Assembly (NCBI RefSeq): GCF_002954775.1
Contig: NZ_PJME01000030.1
Coordinates: 1-64,000, forward strand
Direction: 5' to 3'
DNA length: 64,000 bases
DNA from: Streptomyces geranii
Lineage (GTDB): Bacteria; Actinomycetota; Actinomycetes; Streptomycetales; Streptomycetaceae
Shown here in pieces: positions 49,374 to 58,153 of the stretch. A program made the translations under genes and the position numbers. The first letter of the stretch is position 1. Each line of letters begins with the position of its first letter. The notes under the pieces were generated by a model, which worked only from the letters and a program-made list of their open reading frames with translations, was not told the DNA's origin and did no database searches.

Positions 49374-50252
49374 ATGGATACACATCCGGGCCGGACCCCG
49401 CAGATCGAGCTGCGGCAGTTGCGCTGTCTCGTCGCGATCGTCGACGAGGGCACCTTCACCGATGCCGCCATCGTGCTCGGCGTCTCCCAGGCGGCCGTCT
49501 CCCGCACCCTGGCCTCGCTCGAACAGGCCCTGGGGGTAAGGCTGTTGCGTCGGACCTCGCGCGAGGTGAGCGTGACGGCCACCGGGCTGCGGGTGGTGGC
49601 GCACGCCCGGCGGGTGCTCGGTGAGGTGGACGACCTGGTCGGAGAGGCGACATCCGGGCAGGCCCGGCTGCGGATCGGGTACGCCTGGTCGGCGCTGGGC
49701 CGGCACACCCTCGACTTCCAGCGGCGCTGGGCCGAGCGGCGGCCCGAGACGGAGGTGCAGCTCGTCCGTACCAACTCCGGTACGGGCGGGCTGGCGGAGG
49801 GGGCGTGCGATCTGGCCGTGGTGCGCCGGCCGCTCGACGACCGGCGGTTCGACTCCGTCGTGGTGGGGCTGGAACGGCGGCTGTGCGCGATGGCGGCGGA
49901 TGATCCGCTGGCGCGGCGGCGGTGGATCCGGCTCGCCGACATCAGTGGGCGGACGCTGCTGGTGGACCGGCGTACGGGTACGACCACGGAGGAGTTGTGG
50001 GCGGTGGGGTCGCGTCCGGTGTTCCAGGAGACGCACGATGTCGACGACTGGTTGAACTCGATCTCGACGGGCCACTGCGTGGGGCTGACGCCGGAAGCCA
50101 CCGCGCACCAGTACCGGCGGCCCGGGGTGGTCTACCGACCGGTGCGGGACGCTGAGCCGGTTGTGGTTCGGCTTGCCTGGTGGCGGGACGATCCGCATCC
50201 CGCGAGGGCGGCGGCGGTTGAGTTGTTGACCGAGCTCTATCGCGAGGCGTGA
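49374..50252 (+). CDS. LysR family regulator
   Basis: A 292-residue LysR protein. The N-terminal helix-turn-helix (about 12-70) has FTDAAIVLGVSQAAVSRTLA. The substrate-binding domain begins near 95 (RLRIGYAWSALGRH). The ATG at 49374 follows GGAG. It probably activates the divergent EamA exporter; ATGCAT near 49341 lies in the shared control region but I cannot define a full T-N11-A box. Confidence 0.85.
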   Translation: MDTHPGRTPQIELRQLRCLVAIVDEGTFTDAAIVLGVSQAAVSRTLASLEQALGVRLLRRTSREVSVTATGLRVVAHARRVLGEVDDLVGEATSGQARLRIGYAWSALGRHTLDFQRRWAERRPETEVQLVRTNSGTGGLAEGACDLAVVRRPLDDRRFDSVVVGLERRLCAMAADDPLARRRWIRLADISGRTLLVDRRTGTTTEELWAVGSRPVFQETHDVDDWLNSISTGHCVGLTPEATAHQYRRPGVVYRPVRDAEPVVVRLAWWRDDPHPARAAAVELLTELYREA

Positions 50253-50269
50253 GGGGTGGTTTGTTGTCT

Positions 50270-50311
50270 GCGGGTCGGTGGGGGCTGGTCGCGCAGTTCC
50301 CCGCGCCCCTA
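50270..50311. repeat. Streptomyces intergenic repeat, copy 2
   Basis: GCGGGTCGGTGGGGGCTGGT followed by CGCGCAGTTCCCCGCGCCCC. It matches the 9337-9363 copy and can form a GGGGC..GCCCC stem. It lies between convergent LysR and reductase genes and probably acts as terminator. Confidence 0.6.
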
Positions 50312-50326
50312 AAGGCGGGCGCTGTC

Positions 50327-50974
50327 CTACCGTTTGCTCAGTGCCAGCAGGCGTTCCGCGTACTCGGTCAGGTATTCCTCCCGCTGTTTTGGTGACACCT
50401 CGGCCGGGGCCCTGGCCACGAATGGAGGTTGGACCTCGAAGCCCAGGCAGTCGAGGATGCCGTGGTGGATGGGCCAGAGGGTGCGGTCCAGGTCCTCTTC
50501 GGTGGCGTGGGGGCCGTAGAGGCCGGTGGGGGTGCCCGTGGTGGTGCAGATCAGGGCGCGTCTGCCCTTCAACGGGGCCGTGTCGTGGGTGCGGCCCTCG
50601 CCGTAGGCGAAGCCCCGGGCCATCGTGCGGTCGATCCAGCCCTTGAGGATGGCCGGCATTCCGGACCACCACAGGGGGAACTGGAGGATCATCAGCTCGC
50701 AGCGGGCGACCTTCTCCTGTTCCGCGAGGACGTCGGGCGGGGTCTCGTGGGCGGCCTGGACGCGTTCCTGTTCGGCGGTGACGTCCAGGTAGTCGGGGTC
50801 GGTCCAGGCGCCGGGGAAGTCGTCGGCGTCGACGGCGGCCTTCCAGCCGAGCCGGTAGAGGTCGCTGACGACGACCTCGTGGCCGGCCCGTTTCAGGACG
50901 TCCACGGCTCTGACTTTCAACGCTCCGTTGAAGGAACAGAGTTCGGGGTGGGCGAAGACGATCAGTACGTTCAC
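50327..50974 (-). CDS. NAD(P)H-dependent flavodoxin-type oxidoreductase
   Basis: A 215-residue flavodoxin-fold quinone reductase (MdaB/NQO1 family). The FMN loop FAHPELCSFNGAL, the flavin-contacting QFPLWWSGMPAILKGWIDR and TTTGTPTGLYG are all seen. It reduces quinones or other electrophiles by two electrons. No partner gene is nearby; the ORF ends at the repeat 50270-50311. Confidence 0.85.
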   Translation of the reverse strand: MNVLIVFAHPELCSFNGALKVRAVDVLKRAGHEVVVSDLYRLGWKAAVDADDFPGAWTDPDYLDVTAEQERVQAAHETPPDVLAEQEKVARCELMILQFPLWWSGMPAILKGWIDRTMARGFAYGEGRTHDTAPLKGRRALICTTTGTPTGLYGPHATEEDLDRTLWPIHHGILDCLGFEVQPPFVARAPAEVSPKQREEYLTEYAERLLALSKR

Positions 50975-51017
50975 TGTGGGGGGTCTCCTCAGATGCGTGG
51001 GTGCTGAGGTGTCGCGT

Positions 51018-52475
51018 TCAGCCGTGCGGCGGTCGGTCCGTCCTGTCGAGCGGGATACGGAGGGTGAAGGCGGTCGTGCCGGGCCCGCTGGTCAGGTCGA
51101 GGGTGCCGCCGTGCGCCCGGACGAGGGACAGGGCGACCGCGAGGCCGAGGCCGCTGCCGCCCCGGTCGCGGCTGCGGGCCTTGTCGACGCGGTAGAAGCG
51201 GTCGAAGACCCGGTCCTGGTCGGCGGCGGGGATGCCGGGCCCGGCGTCGGCGACCCGGACCACCGCGTGGCCGGCTTCGACGCTCACGTCCACGGACACC
51301 GGGGTGCCGGCGGGCGTGTGCACGGCGGCGTTGGTGAGGAGGTTGTCCAGGACCTGCCGGATACGCAGCGGGTCCAGGCGCAGCGGCAGTTCCTTCGGGG
51401 CGGCCGTCAGGGTCAGCGGATGTGCCGGGTGGCCCGCGCGGAAGGCGTCGGCGGCCTGGGCGGCCAGTTCCACCAGGTCGGCGGCCTCCTGGCGGAGCGG
51501 GGTCTCGATCTGGGCCGCGTCGAGGCGGGCGAGCAGCAGCAGGTCGTCGAGAAGGATGCCCATCCGGGCCGCCTCGGCGCGCAGCCGGGCCAGGTGCTTG
51601 TCCCGTTCGCCCGGCTCGTTGGCGGCGGCGTACTGGAAGAGGTCCGCATAGCCCCGTACCGACATCAGTGGGGTACGCAGTTCGTGCGAGGCGTCGGCGA
51701 CGAAGCGGCGGAGGCGCTGTTCGGCCTCGGTGCGCACGGCGAGGGAGTCGTCGATGTGTTCGAGCATGGTGTTGAACGCGGTGCGCAGCTCCTCGACCTC
51801 GGGACCGCCGCTGCCCCGGTCGGCGCGTACGGGCAGCCGGGCGGAGTCGGTGAAGTCGTGCGAGGTGATGCCCCGGGCGGTGTGGGCCATGTCGCTCAGG
51901 GGGCGCAGGCCGCGCCGCAGGACCGCGCGGCCGAAGATCACCAGGCCGAGCAGGGCGAGGGCGAAGGCGACGACCTGGACCGTGATCAGCTGGTCCATGG
52001 TGTTCTCTATGTCGTCCATCGGCGCCGCCGTGACCAGGACGACTCCCGTCTCGACCTCGCAGGCGCGCAGCCGGTAGGCCTCCCCGTCGATGCGCGCGGT
52101 GCGCAGGACGGGGTCGGTGCCGGAGGCCCGCAGGGTCGCGGCGGTGGCGAGGAGTTCGCCGGAGTCCCTGGGCACGTCGGCGGGCTCCCGCAGGACGGGT
52201 GCGCTCCCGGAGACCTTGTACGAGGCGGTGTACCAGCCGTAGTAGGGCTTGCCCTGGACGCTGCCGTAGTCGACGACGTCCTTGGACTGGGAGATCTGGA
52301 CGAGCTTCATCTGGTCGCTGAGCTGGCGTTCCAGATAGTCCCGCATGTACATGGAGAGCGCGGCGCCGACGACGGCGAACACGACCAGGGAGAGCACGCC
52401 CATGCCCAGGGCCAGCCTGGTGCCCAGCCGCAGTCTGCGGTAGTTCTCCCGGCAGTGCCGGATCACTCGGATCAC
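51018..52475 (-). CDS. Membrane sensor histidine kinase
   Basis: A 485-residue two-span kinase. TM1 is about 21-43, an extracellular sensor of about 120 residues follows, and TM2 is about 163-182. Then come HAMP, the H-box FVADASHELRTPL with His264, and a HATPase domain with the N-box near LDNLLTNAAVH and DAGPGI. The GTG at 52475 overlaps the regulator stop by 4 nt. The signal is unknown. The divergent target genes encode a flavin electron-transfer module, so redox or envelope status is a candidate. Confidence 0.85.
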   Translation of the reverse strand: MIRVIRHCRENYRRLRLGTRLALGMGVLSLVVFAVVGAALSMYMRDYLERQLSDQMKLVQISQSKDVVDYGSVQGKPYYGWYTASYKVSGSAPVLREPADVPRDSGELLATAATLRASGTDPVLRTARIDGEAYRLRACEVETGVVLVTAAPMDDIENTMDQLITVQVVAFALALLGLVIFGRAVLRRGLRPLSDMAHTARGITSHDFTDSARLPVRADRGSGGPEVEELRTAFNTMLEHIDDSLAVRTEAEQRLRRFVADASHELRTPLMSVRGYADLFQYAAANEPGERDKHLARLRAEAARMGILLDDLLLLARLDAAQIETPLRQEAADLVELAAQAADAFRAGHPAHPLTLTAAPKELPLRLDPLRIRQVLDNLLTNAAVHTPAGTPVSVDVSVEAGHAVVRVADAGPGIPAADQDRVFDRFYRVDKARSRDRGGSGLGLAVALSLVRAHGGTLDLTSGPGTTAFTLRIPLDRTDRPPHG

Positions 52476-53170
52476 TCGGCGACCTGCCGGACCACGTAGC
52501 CGACGCCCCGCACGGTGTGGATCAGCGGTTCGTCGTGCTGCTCGGGGTCGTCGAGCTTGCGGCGCAGGCGGCTGACGACGAGTTCCACGACGTTGGACCG
52601 GCCGCCGAAGCCGTACTCCCAGACGTGGTCGAGGATCTGTGCCTTGGTGAGCACGGTCGGCGACTTGCGCATCAGGTAGCGCAGCACCTCGTACTCGGTC
52701 GGGGTGAGCGTGAGCCGCTTCTCGCCGCGTCTGACCTCGCGGGTGTCCTCGTCCATCGTCAGGTCGGCGACCCGGAGCACCGAGCGCTGGAAGGCGGGAC
52801 CGGCGCTGCGGCGCAGCACGGTGCGCAGCCGGGCCATCAGCTCCTCCACGGCGAAGGGTTTGACCAGGTAGTCGTCGCCGCCCCGGGTGAGTCCCGCGAC
52901 CCGGTCGGCGACTCCGTCACGGGCGGTGAGGAAGACCACGGGCACCATGGTGCCCGACAGCCGCAGCCGGTCGAGCACGGCGAAGCCGTCGAGTCCCGGC
53001 AGCATCAGGTCGAGCACCACGATGTCCGGATGGAACTCGGCGGCCCGGGTCAGCGCGTCCTCACCCGAGTAGGCGGTGACCGCCTCCCAGCCCTCGTAGC
53101 GGGCGACGGTCGCGACCAGGTCGGCGATGGGCGGATCGTCGTCCACGACGAGGAGTCGTACTTTTTCCAC
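52472..53170 (-). CDS. OmpR family response regulator
   Basis: A 232-residue regulator. The receiver domain has the acidic triad VVDDD, Asp54 (VVLDLMLPG), Thr in VFLTAR and Lys in LVKPF. The winged-helix C-domain covers about 135-230 (LTPTEYEVLRYLM). GTG 53170 gives the usual MEKVRLLVVDDD start; GGAG lies 12 nt upstream and a GTG at 53188 is an alternative. It is divergent from the flavoprotein operon, and direct repeats with 11-nt period sit between. Confidence 0.85.
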   Translation of the reverse strand: MEKVRLLVVDDDPPIADLVATVARYEGWEAVTAYSGEDALTRAAEFHPDIVVLDLMLPGLDGFAVLDRLRLSGTMVPVVFLTARDGVADRVAGLTRGGDDYLVKPFAVEELMARLRTVLRRSAGPAFQRSVLRVADLTMDEDTREVRRGEKRLTLTPTEYEVLRYLMRKSPTVLTKAQILDHVWEYGFGGRSNVVELVVSRLRRKLDDPEQHDEPLIHTVRGVGYVVRQVAE

Positions 53171-53252
53171 GTGTTCATAGTGCTCCACGTGACTCGCGTG
53201 CCATACCTCCGTCCCCTCCCTGCGCGAGATCGATAACAACTTGAAAGTCCAA

Positions 53253-53270
53253 CGACAGCATCCCGACAGC
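53253..53270. promoter_or_regulatory. Period-11 direct repeat, likely OmpR-type binding site
   Basis: CGACAGC occurs at 53253-53259 and 53264-53270, start-to-start 11 nt, the spacing bound by tandem OmpR-family dimers. It lies 50 nt upstream of the flavoprotein GTG and 83 nt upstream of the regulator start. Confidence 0.5.
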
Positions 53271-53320
53271 TACCGTCGGTCATGCTCTGTCTCCCCGGAC
53301 CCGATCAAGGAGCACTGTCC

Positions 53321-54658
53321 GTGACGACCGTCCAATCGCCCCCCGCGCCCCCCACGGCGATACGACCCAAAGTGGTGGCCCGCACCGGCCTGTACGCCGT
53401 GCTGGCCGCCAACGTGGCCGTCGTGACCGTCTTCTTCGCCCAGGCAGGCTTCGCCTCCAACGCGCTGATCGTGATGGGCCGGCTCGCCGGGCTGTACGGC
53501 GCCCTCTTCATGGCCTTCCAGCTGGTCCTGGTGGCCCGGCTGCCCTGGCTGGACCACCGGATCGGCATGGACCGGCTGACGTCCTGGCACCGCTGGGTCG
53601 GCTTCGGGCTGCTGTGGACGCTGCTGGCGCACGCGGTGTTCATCGTCTTCGGCTACGCCGAGGGCACCAGCATGGGTCCGGTCGACGAGCTGGTGGAGCT
53701 GGCCGAGACCACCGAGGGCGTGCTGCGCGCGATCGTCGCCCTCGTCCTGATCATGATCATCGGCGCGGTCTCCGCGCGCTACGCCCGCCGCCGCCTCGCC
53801 TACGAGACCTGGCACTTCATCCACCTCTACACCTACGTGGCCGTGGTCCTGGCGTTCACGCACCAGGTCGCCGTCGGTACGACGTTCGCCTCGTCGTCGA
53901 CCGCCACCGCGTACTGGTACGGCCTGTGGGGCGTGGCGCTCGGTTCGGTGTTCCTGGGCCGGGTGGTGCTCCCCCTGCGCAAGAACCTCCGGCACCAGCT
54001 GCGCGTCTCGGCGGTCGTCCCCGAGGCCGACAACGTCGTGTCGATCTACATGACCGGCCGTGACCTGGACAAGCTGCCCGCCCGCGCCGGCCAGTTCTTC
54101 CTGTGGCGCTTCCTCACCAAGGACCGCTGGTGGCAGGCGAACCCGTTCTCGCTGTCGGCGGCGCCCGACGGCCGCTCGCTGCGCCTGACGGCGAAGGTGG
54201 CGGGCGACGGCACGGCCACCCTCAAGCACATCCCGGTCGGCACCCGCGTCTTCGCCGAGGGCCCGTACGGCGCCTTCACCTCGATGCACCGCACCCGCCC
54301 CGAGGCCGTCCTCATCGCCGGCGGTGTGGGTGTCACGCCGATCCGCGCGCTGCTTGAGGAGATCCAGGGCCACGCCGTGGTGATCTACCGGGTGGCCAGG
54401 GACCAGGACGCCGTCCTGTACGAGGAGCTGCGGGACATCGCCCACGCCAAGGGTGCCGAGCTGCACCTGGTGTCCGGTCCGGTCGCCCCCGACAAGCTGG
54501 CCCCGGCGGAGCTGGCCAAGCTGGTGCCGGACATCACGGACCGTGACATCTTCCTGTGCGGCCCGCCGCCCATGATGAACGCGGTGCTGCGCAGCCTGCG
54601 GGACCTGGGCGTGCCCAGGTCGCAGACCCACTTCGAGCGCTTCAGCCTGGCCGGATAA
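53321..54658 (+). CDS. Ferric-reductase-like membrane flavoprotein
   Basis: A 445-residue protein with about six N-terminal membrane spans (30-225), a ferric-reductase-like heme region including His-containing spans (SWHRWVGFG, THQVAV, ETWHFIHLYTYV), then an FAD domain (RAGQFFLWRF, ANPFSLSAAP) and an NAD(P) domain (IAGGVGVTPIRALL, FLCGPPPMMNAV). It should pass electrons from NAD(P)H through FAD and heme across the membrane. GTG 53321 follows AAGGAG by 8 nt. It heads an operon with FMN-binding protein and ApbE. Confidence 0.8.
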   Translation: MTTVQSPPAPPTAIRPKVVARTGLYAVLAANVAVVTVFFAQAGFASNALIVMGRLAGLYGALFMAFQLVLVARLPWLDHRIGMDRLTSWHRWVGFGLLWTLLAHAVFIVFGYAEGTSMGPVDELVELAETTEGVLRAIVALVLIMIIGAVSARYARRRLAYETWHFIHLYTYVAVVLAFTHQVAVGTTFASSSTATAYWYGLWGVALGSVFLGRVVLPLRKNLRHQLRVSAVVPEADNVVSIYMTGRDLDKLPARAGQFFLWRFLTKDRWWQANPFSLSAAPDGRSLRLTAKVAGDGTATLKHIPVGTRVFAEGPYGAFTSMHRTRPEAVLIAGGVGVTPIRALLEEIQGHAVVIYRVARDQDAVLYEELRDIAHAKGAELHLVSGPVAPDKLAPAELAKLVPDITDRDIFLCGPPPMMNAVLRSLRDLGVPRSQTHFERFSLAG

Positions 54659-54671
54659 GAGGATCAACGTC

Positions 54672-55412
54672 GTGAAACGAGCACTTCCCGTACTGGTCCT
54701 GAGCATCGCGGGCCTGGTCCCCGTCTGGCTCTACCAGCCGTCACTGGGTGTCACGTCCTCCGAGGCCTCGACCCCCGTCACGACGCCGTCCGCGTCGTCG
54801 TCCGCCGCTTCGGGCTCCTCGGGCACGTCGTCGACGGTCGTCCAGGGCACGACCGTGGCCACCGAGAAGGGCGACGTCCAGGTCGAGGTCACCTTCGCGG
54901 GGACGAAGATCACCTCGGTGCGGATGCTGAAGCAGCCGAACCACCCGCAGACGACGGCCGCCGTCCCGGTCCTGATCAAGGAGACCCTCACGGCGCAGAG
55001 CGCGGACATCGACACGGTGTCAGGCGCGACGATCACCAGCGACGGCTACCGGGAGTCCCTCCAGGCCGCGATCGACTCCCAGGCGGATGCCGCAGCGTCG
55101 TCCCCGTCGCCCTCCGCGTCCGCGTCCACCTCGGCCCCGGCCGAGGAGTCCGCGTCGCAGACCGTCCAGGGCACGGCGGTGGACACCGAGAAGGGCACCG
55201 TGCAGGTCGAGGTGACCTTCGAGGGCGACACGATCGCGTCCGTGAAGATGCTCCAGCAGCCGAACCACCCGCAGACCACGGCGGCCGTGCCGGTGCTGAT
55301 CGAGGAGACCCTCGCGGCGCAGAGCGCGGACATCGACACGGTGTCGGGTGCGACCATCACGAGCGACGGCTACAAGGAGTCCCTCCAGGCCGCGATCGAC
55401 GCGAAGGGCTGA
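54672..55412 (+). CDS. Secreted protein with two tandem FMN-binding domains
   Basis: A 246-residue protein. Residues 1-27 form an N-terminal signal or anchor, a Ser/Thr-rich linker follows, then two FMN_bind domains at about 57-136 and 165-243, each with DTVSGATIT. Thr120 and Thr228 are the expected sites of covalent FMN attachment by ApbE. The two copies are 108 residues apart and nearly identical in DNA (period 324 nt). It should act as extracytoplasmic electron carrier accepting electrons from the upstream flavoprotein. Confidence 0.85.
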   Translation: MKRALPVLVLSIAGLVPVWLYQPSLGVTSSEASTPVTTPSASSSAASGSSGTSSTVVQGTTVATEKGDVQVEVTFAGTKITSVRMLKQPNHPQTTAAVPVLIKETLTAQSADIDTVSGATITSDGYRESLQAAIDSQADAAASSPSPSASASTSAPAEESASQTVQGTAVDTEKGTVQVEVTFEGDTIASVKMLQQPNHPQTTAAVPVLIEETLAAQSADIDTVSGATITSDGYKESLQAAIDAKG

Positions 55413-55416
55413 GCGG

Positions 55417-56139
55417 ATGCGGCGCGTCGAACACATCATGGGGTTCCCGATCTCGCTGCGCATCGACGACGAGAACGCCCCGGCGGAGGCGGCCGACGCC
55501 GTGTTCGCCTGGCTCCACGAGGTCGACGCGCGCTTCAGCCCCTTCAAGGACGACAGCGAGGTCTCCCGCCTGGACCGGGGCGAGCTGGAGCCCGCCGACC
55601 TGAGCGCGGACCTCACGGAGGTGCTCGCCCTGTGCGAGGAGTACCGGATCGCGACGAAGGGCGCCTTCGACGTACGGCTGCCCGGCCGGGGCCTCGATCC
55701 GTGCGCGATGGTGAAGGGCTGGGCGGTACAGCGGGCGGCGGATCTGCTGACGGCGGCGGGCGTACGGACGTACTGCCTCAACGCCGGCGGTGACGTGGTC
55801 GCCGCAGGACGCCCCTGGCGAGTGGGGGTACGACACCCCGAGCACGCCGACCAGCTGTGCACGGTACTGGAGCTGACGGAGGGCGGCGTGGCGACGTCGG
55901 CCCGCTACGAGCGAGGCGACCACATCCTCGACGGCCGCACGGGCCTCCCGGCGACGGGCCTGCTGAGCCTGACCGTCGTGGCCGCCACACTCACCGAGGC
56001 GGACGCCACGGCGACGGCGGCGTTCGCGATGGGCGCGGAGGGCGTCGGCTGGGCCGCCGCGCGCAAGGGCTGCGAGGTGTTCGCGGTGGACACCGACCGG
56101 CAGGTGTCGCGGACGCCGGGGTTCCCGGTGGCCGCCTGA
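55417..56139 (+). CDS. apbE: FAD:protein FMN transferase
   Basis: A 240-residue ApbE flavin transferase, shorter than the usual 300 or more because the signal peptide is absent. It carries FSPFKDDSEVSRLDRG, the DPCAMVKGWAVQRA segment, NAGGDV and ATSARYERGDHILDGRTG. It would attach FMN to the Thr residues of the preceding protein. The ATG at 55417 lies 4 nt after that stop. The absence of an export signal is odd for a target thought to be outside; a cytoplasmic modification before export or folding at the membrane is possible. Confidence 0.85.
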   Translation: MRRVEHIMGFPISLRIDDENAPAEAADAVFAWLHEVDARFSPFKDDSEVSRLDRGELEPADLSADLTEVLALCEEYRIATKGAFDVRLPGRGLDPCAMVKGWAVQRAADLLTAAGVRTYCLNAGGDVVAAGRPWRVGVRHPEHADQLCTVLELTEGGVATSARYERGDHILDGRTGLPATGLLSLTVVAATLTEADATATAAFAMGAEGVGWAAARKGCEVFAVDTDRQVSRTPGFPVAA

Positions 56140-56168
56140 GAGCCTTGCTTGTTCTCGTACGTCCATGA

Positions 56169-56199
56169 GGGCGCCCTCCGTTGTCGACGGTGGGCGCCC
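56169..56199. terminator. Bidirectional hairpin between apbE and the MBL gene
   Basis: GGGCGCCC pairs with GGGCGCCC (self-complementary arms), with an inner CCGT/ACGG stem around TGTCG. It separates the convergent apbE and metallo-hydrolase genes. Confidence 0.7.
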
Positions 56200-56224
56200 A
56201 CTGGCGTGCGGGGTGGTGGTGGGG

Positions 56225-56854
56225 TCAGTGGCCCCGGGTGATCCACTCCTCCAGGTGCGGTGCCTCGGCGCCGATGGTGGTGGGGTCGCCGTGCCCGGTG
56301 AGGACCTTCGTCTCGGGCGGGAGGGCGAGCAGCCGGTCCCGGATCGAGTCGATGATCGTCGGGAAGTGGGAGTAGGAGCGGCCGGTGGCGCCCGGGCCCC
56401 CGTTGAAGAGGGTGTCGCCGGTGAAGACGGTGCCGAGACCGGGGTCGTAGAGGCAGACGGCGCCGGGTGCGTGTCCGGGCGTGTGCAGGACGGTCAGATC
56501 GGCACCGGCGGCCTCGATGACCTGGCCGTCGGCGAGCCATGCGTCGGGGTCGCGGTCCGGGTGGGTCTGCTTCCACAGGGGCAGGTCGTCGCGGTGCAGC
56601 CAGATGGTGGCGCCGGTGCGCTCGGCGAGCGCGGGGGCCGCGTCGATGTGGTCGTTGTGCGCGTGGGTGCAGATGATCGCGGTCAGCCGCCGGTCGCCGA
56701 GAGCCTCGGCGATGGCGTCGGCGTCATGGGCGGCGTCGATGACGATCGCCTCGTGGTCGTCGCCGACGATCCACACGTTGTTGTCGACGTCCCAGGTGCC
56801 GCCGTCAAGGCTGAACTGACCTGAGGTGACGAGTCGTTCGACACGGGCGGCCAT
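56225..56854 (-). CDS. MBL-fold hydrolase, glyoxalase II-like
   Basis: A 209-residue metallo-beta-lactamase-fold protein. Metal ligands are in THAHNDHID, the HTPGHAPG loop and GDTLFNGG, with a final GHG. Located 1 nt overlapping (TGATG) after the mycothiol-dependent formaldehyde dehydrogenase, it probably hydrolyses the S-formyl-mycothiol formed by that enzyme. That function is inferred from gene order, which is conserved in actinobacteria as I recall. Confidence 0.8.
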   Translation of the reverse strand: MAARVERLVTSGQFSLDGGTWDVDNNVWIVGDDHEAIVIDAAHDADAIAEALGDRRLTAIICTHAHNDHIDAAPALAERTGATIWLHRDDLPLWKQTHPDRDPDAWLADGQVIEAAGADLTVLHTPGHAPGAVCLYDPGLGTVFTGDTLFNGGPGATGRSYSHFPTIIDSIRDRLLALPPETKVLTGHGDPTTIGAEAPHLEEWITRGH

Positions 56855-57939
56855 CAGAACACCACCACCGAACGCAGGACGTCGCCGCCGTGCATCCGCT
56901 CGAACGCCTGCTCAACCTCGTCGAGTTGGATGGTCTCCGTGACGAACTTCGCGAGGTCCAGGCGGCCTTGGAGGTGCAGGTCGATGAGCATCGGGAAGTC
57001 ACGGGAGGGCAGGCAGTCGCCGTACCAGGACGACTTGAGCGAGCCGCCGCGTCCGAAGACGTCGATCAGCGGCAGTTCGAGCTTCATGTCGGGCGTGGGC
57101 ACACCGACCAGGACGACGGTTCCGGCCAGGTCGCGGGCGTAGAAAGCCTGCTTGTAGGTCTCCGGACGGCCGACCGCCTCGATGACGACGTCGGCGCCGA
57201 AGCCGCCGGTGAGTTCCTGGATCGCCGCGACGGGGTCGGTCTCCTTGGAGTTGACCGTGTGCGTGGCGCCCATCGTGCGGGCCGTGGTGAGCTTCCGGTC
57301 GTCGATGTCGACGGCGATGATCTTCGCAGCACCGGCGAGGTTGGCCCCGGCGATGGCGGCGTCCCCGACTCCGCCGCAGCCGATGACGGCGACGGTGTCA
57401 CCGCGCCCCACGTTCCCGGTGTTGATGGCGGCACCAATCCCGGCCATCACGCCACACCCCAGCAGCCCGGCGACAGCGGGCGAGACGGCCGGGTCGACCT
57501 TGGTGCACTGCCCGGCGGCGACCAGGGTCTTCTCGGCGAAGGCGCCGATACCGAGAGCGGGGGACAGCTCGGTGCCGTCGGTGAGGGTCATCTTCTGCTT
57601 GGCGTTGTGGGTGTTGAAGCAGTACCAGGGGCGACCGCGCAGACAGGCCCGACAATTCCCGCAGACGGCACGCCAGTTGAGGATGACGAAGTCACCGGGG
57701 GCGACATCGGTGACCCCCTCGCCCACCGACTCGACGATGCCCGCCGCCTCGTGGCCGAGCAGGAAGGGGAAGTCGTCGTTGATCCCGCCCTGCTTGTAGT
57801 GCAGGTCCGTGTGGCACACCCCGCAGGCCTGGATCTGGACCACGGCCTCGCCGGGACCGGGGTCGGGCACGACGATCGTCTCGACCCGCACCGGTTCGTT
57901 CCTGCCCGGTGCGATCACGCCGCGTACTTCCTGCGCCAT
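56854..57939 (-). CDS. mscR: S-(hydroxymethyl)mycothiol dehydrogenase
   Basis: A 361-residue zinc alcohol dehydrogenase. It has CGVCHTDLHYKQGG with catalytic zinc ligands, GHEAAG, the structural-zinc Cys cluster CGNCRACLRG plus WYCF, and the NAD loop GCGGVGDAAI. Residues and context (mycothiol-using genus, coupled MBL hydrolase) match the formaldehyde/nitrosomycothiol detoxifying enzyme. ATG 57939 with AAGGG 9 nt upstream is preferred over ATG 57957. Confidence 0.85.
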   Translation of the reverse strand: MAQEVRGVIAPGRNEPVRVETIVVPDPGPGEAVVQIQACGVCHTDLHYKQGGINDDFPFLLGHEAAGIVESVGEGVTDVAPGDFVILNWRAVCGNCRACLRGRPWYCFNTHNAKQKMTLTDGTELSPALGIGAFAEKTLVAAGQCTKVDPAVSPAVAGLLGCGVMAGIGAAINTGNVGRGDTVAVIGCGGVGDAAIAGANLAGAAKIIAVDIDDRKLTTARTMGATHTVNSKETDPVAAIQELTGGFGADVVIEAVGRPETYKQAFYARDLAGTVVLVGVPTPDMKLELPLIDVFGRGGSLKSSWYGDCLPSRDFPMLIDLHLQGRLDLAKFVTETIQLDEVEQAFERMHGGDVLRSVVVF

Positions 57940-58039
57940 GGTGCTGAACCCTTCCATCGGCCAATGTTCGGTTCTTCCCTCCGACCCTACGCGCGACTGA
58001 TCGGTAACGCCGCGCCCACGGCCGAGCCAGCTTCTTGGA

Positions 58040-58088
58040 TACCCCCGGGGGTACCTCTGCTACGGTGTCGAATATACCCCCGGGGGTA
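58040..58088. promoter_or_regulatory. Two perfect CstR/CsoR-type operators
   Basis: TACCCCCGGGGGTA occurs at 58040-58053 and 58075-58088, each a perfect 14-bp palindrome, 35 nt centre to centre. CsoR-family regulators bind such G/C-rich palindromes with TA ends. They lie about 65-115 nt upstream of the persulfide dioxygenase gene. A third, related site is at 61543-61558 at the cstR-like gene. Confidence 0.8.
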
Positions 58089-58153
58089 ATTTTCAGAACG
58101 CTGTACGAGCTACGAGCTACGAGTTACCAGTACGGAGAGGGAGGAGTGCCGCC

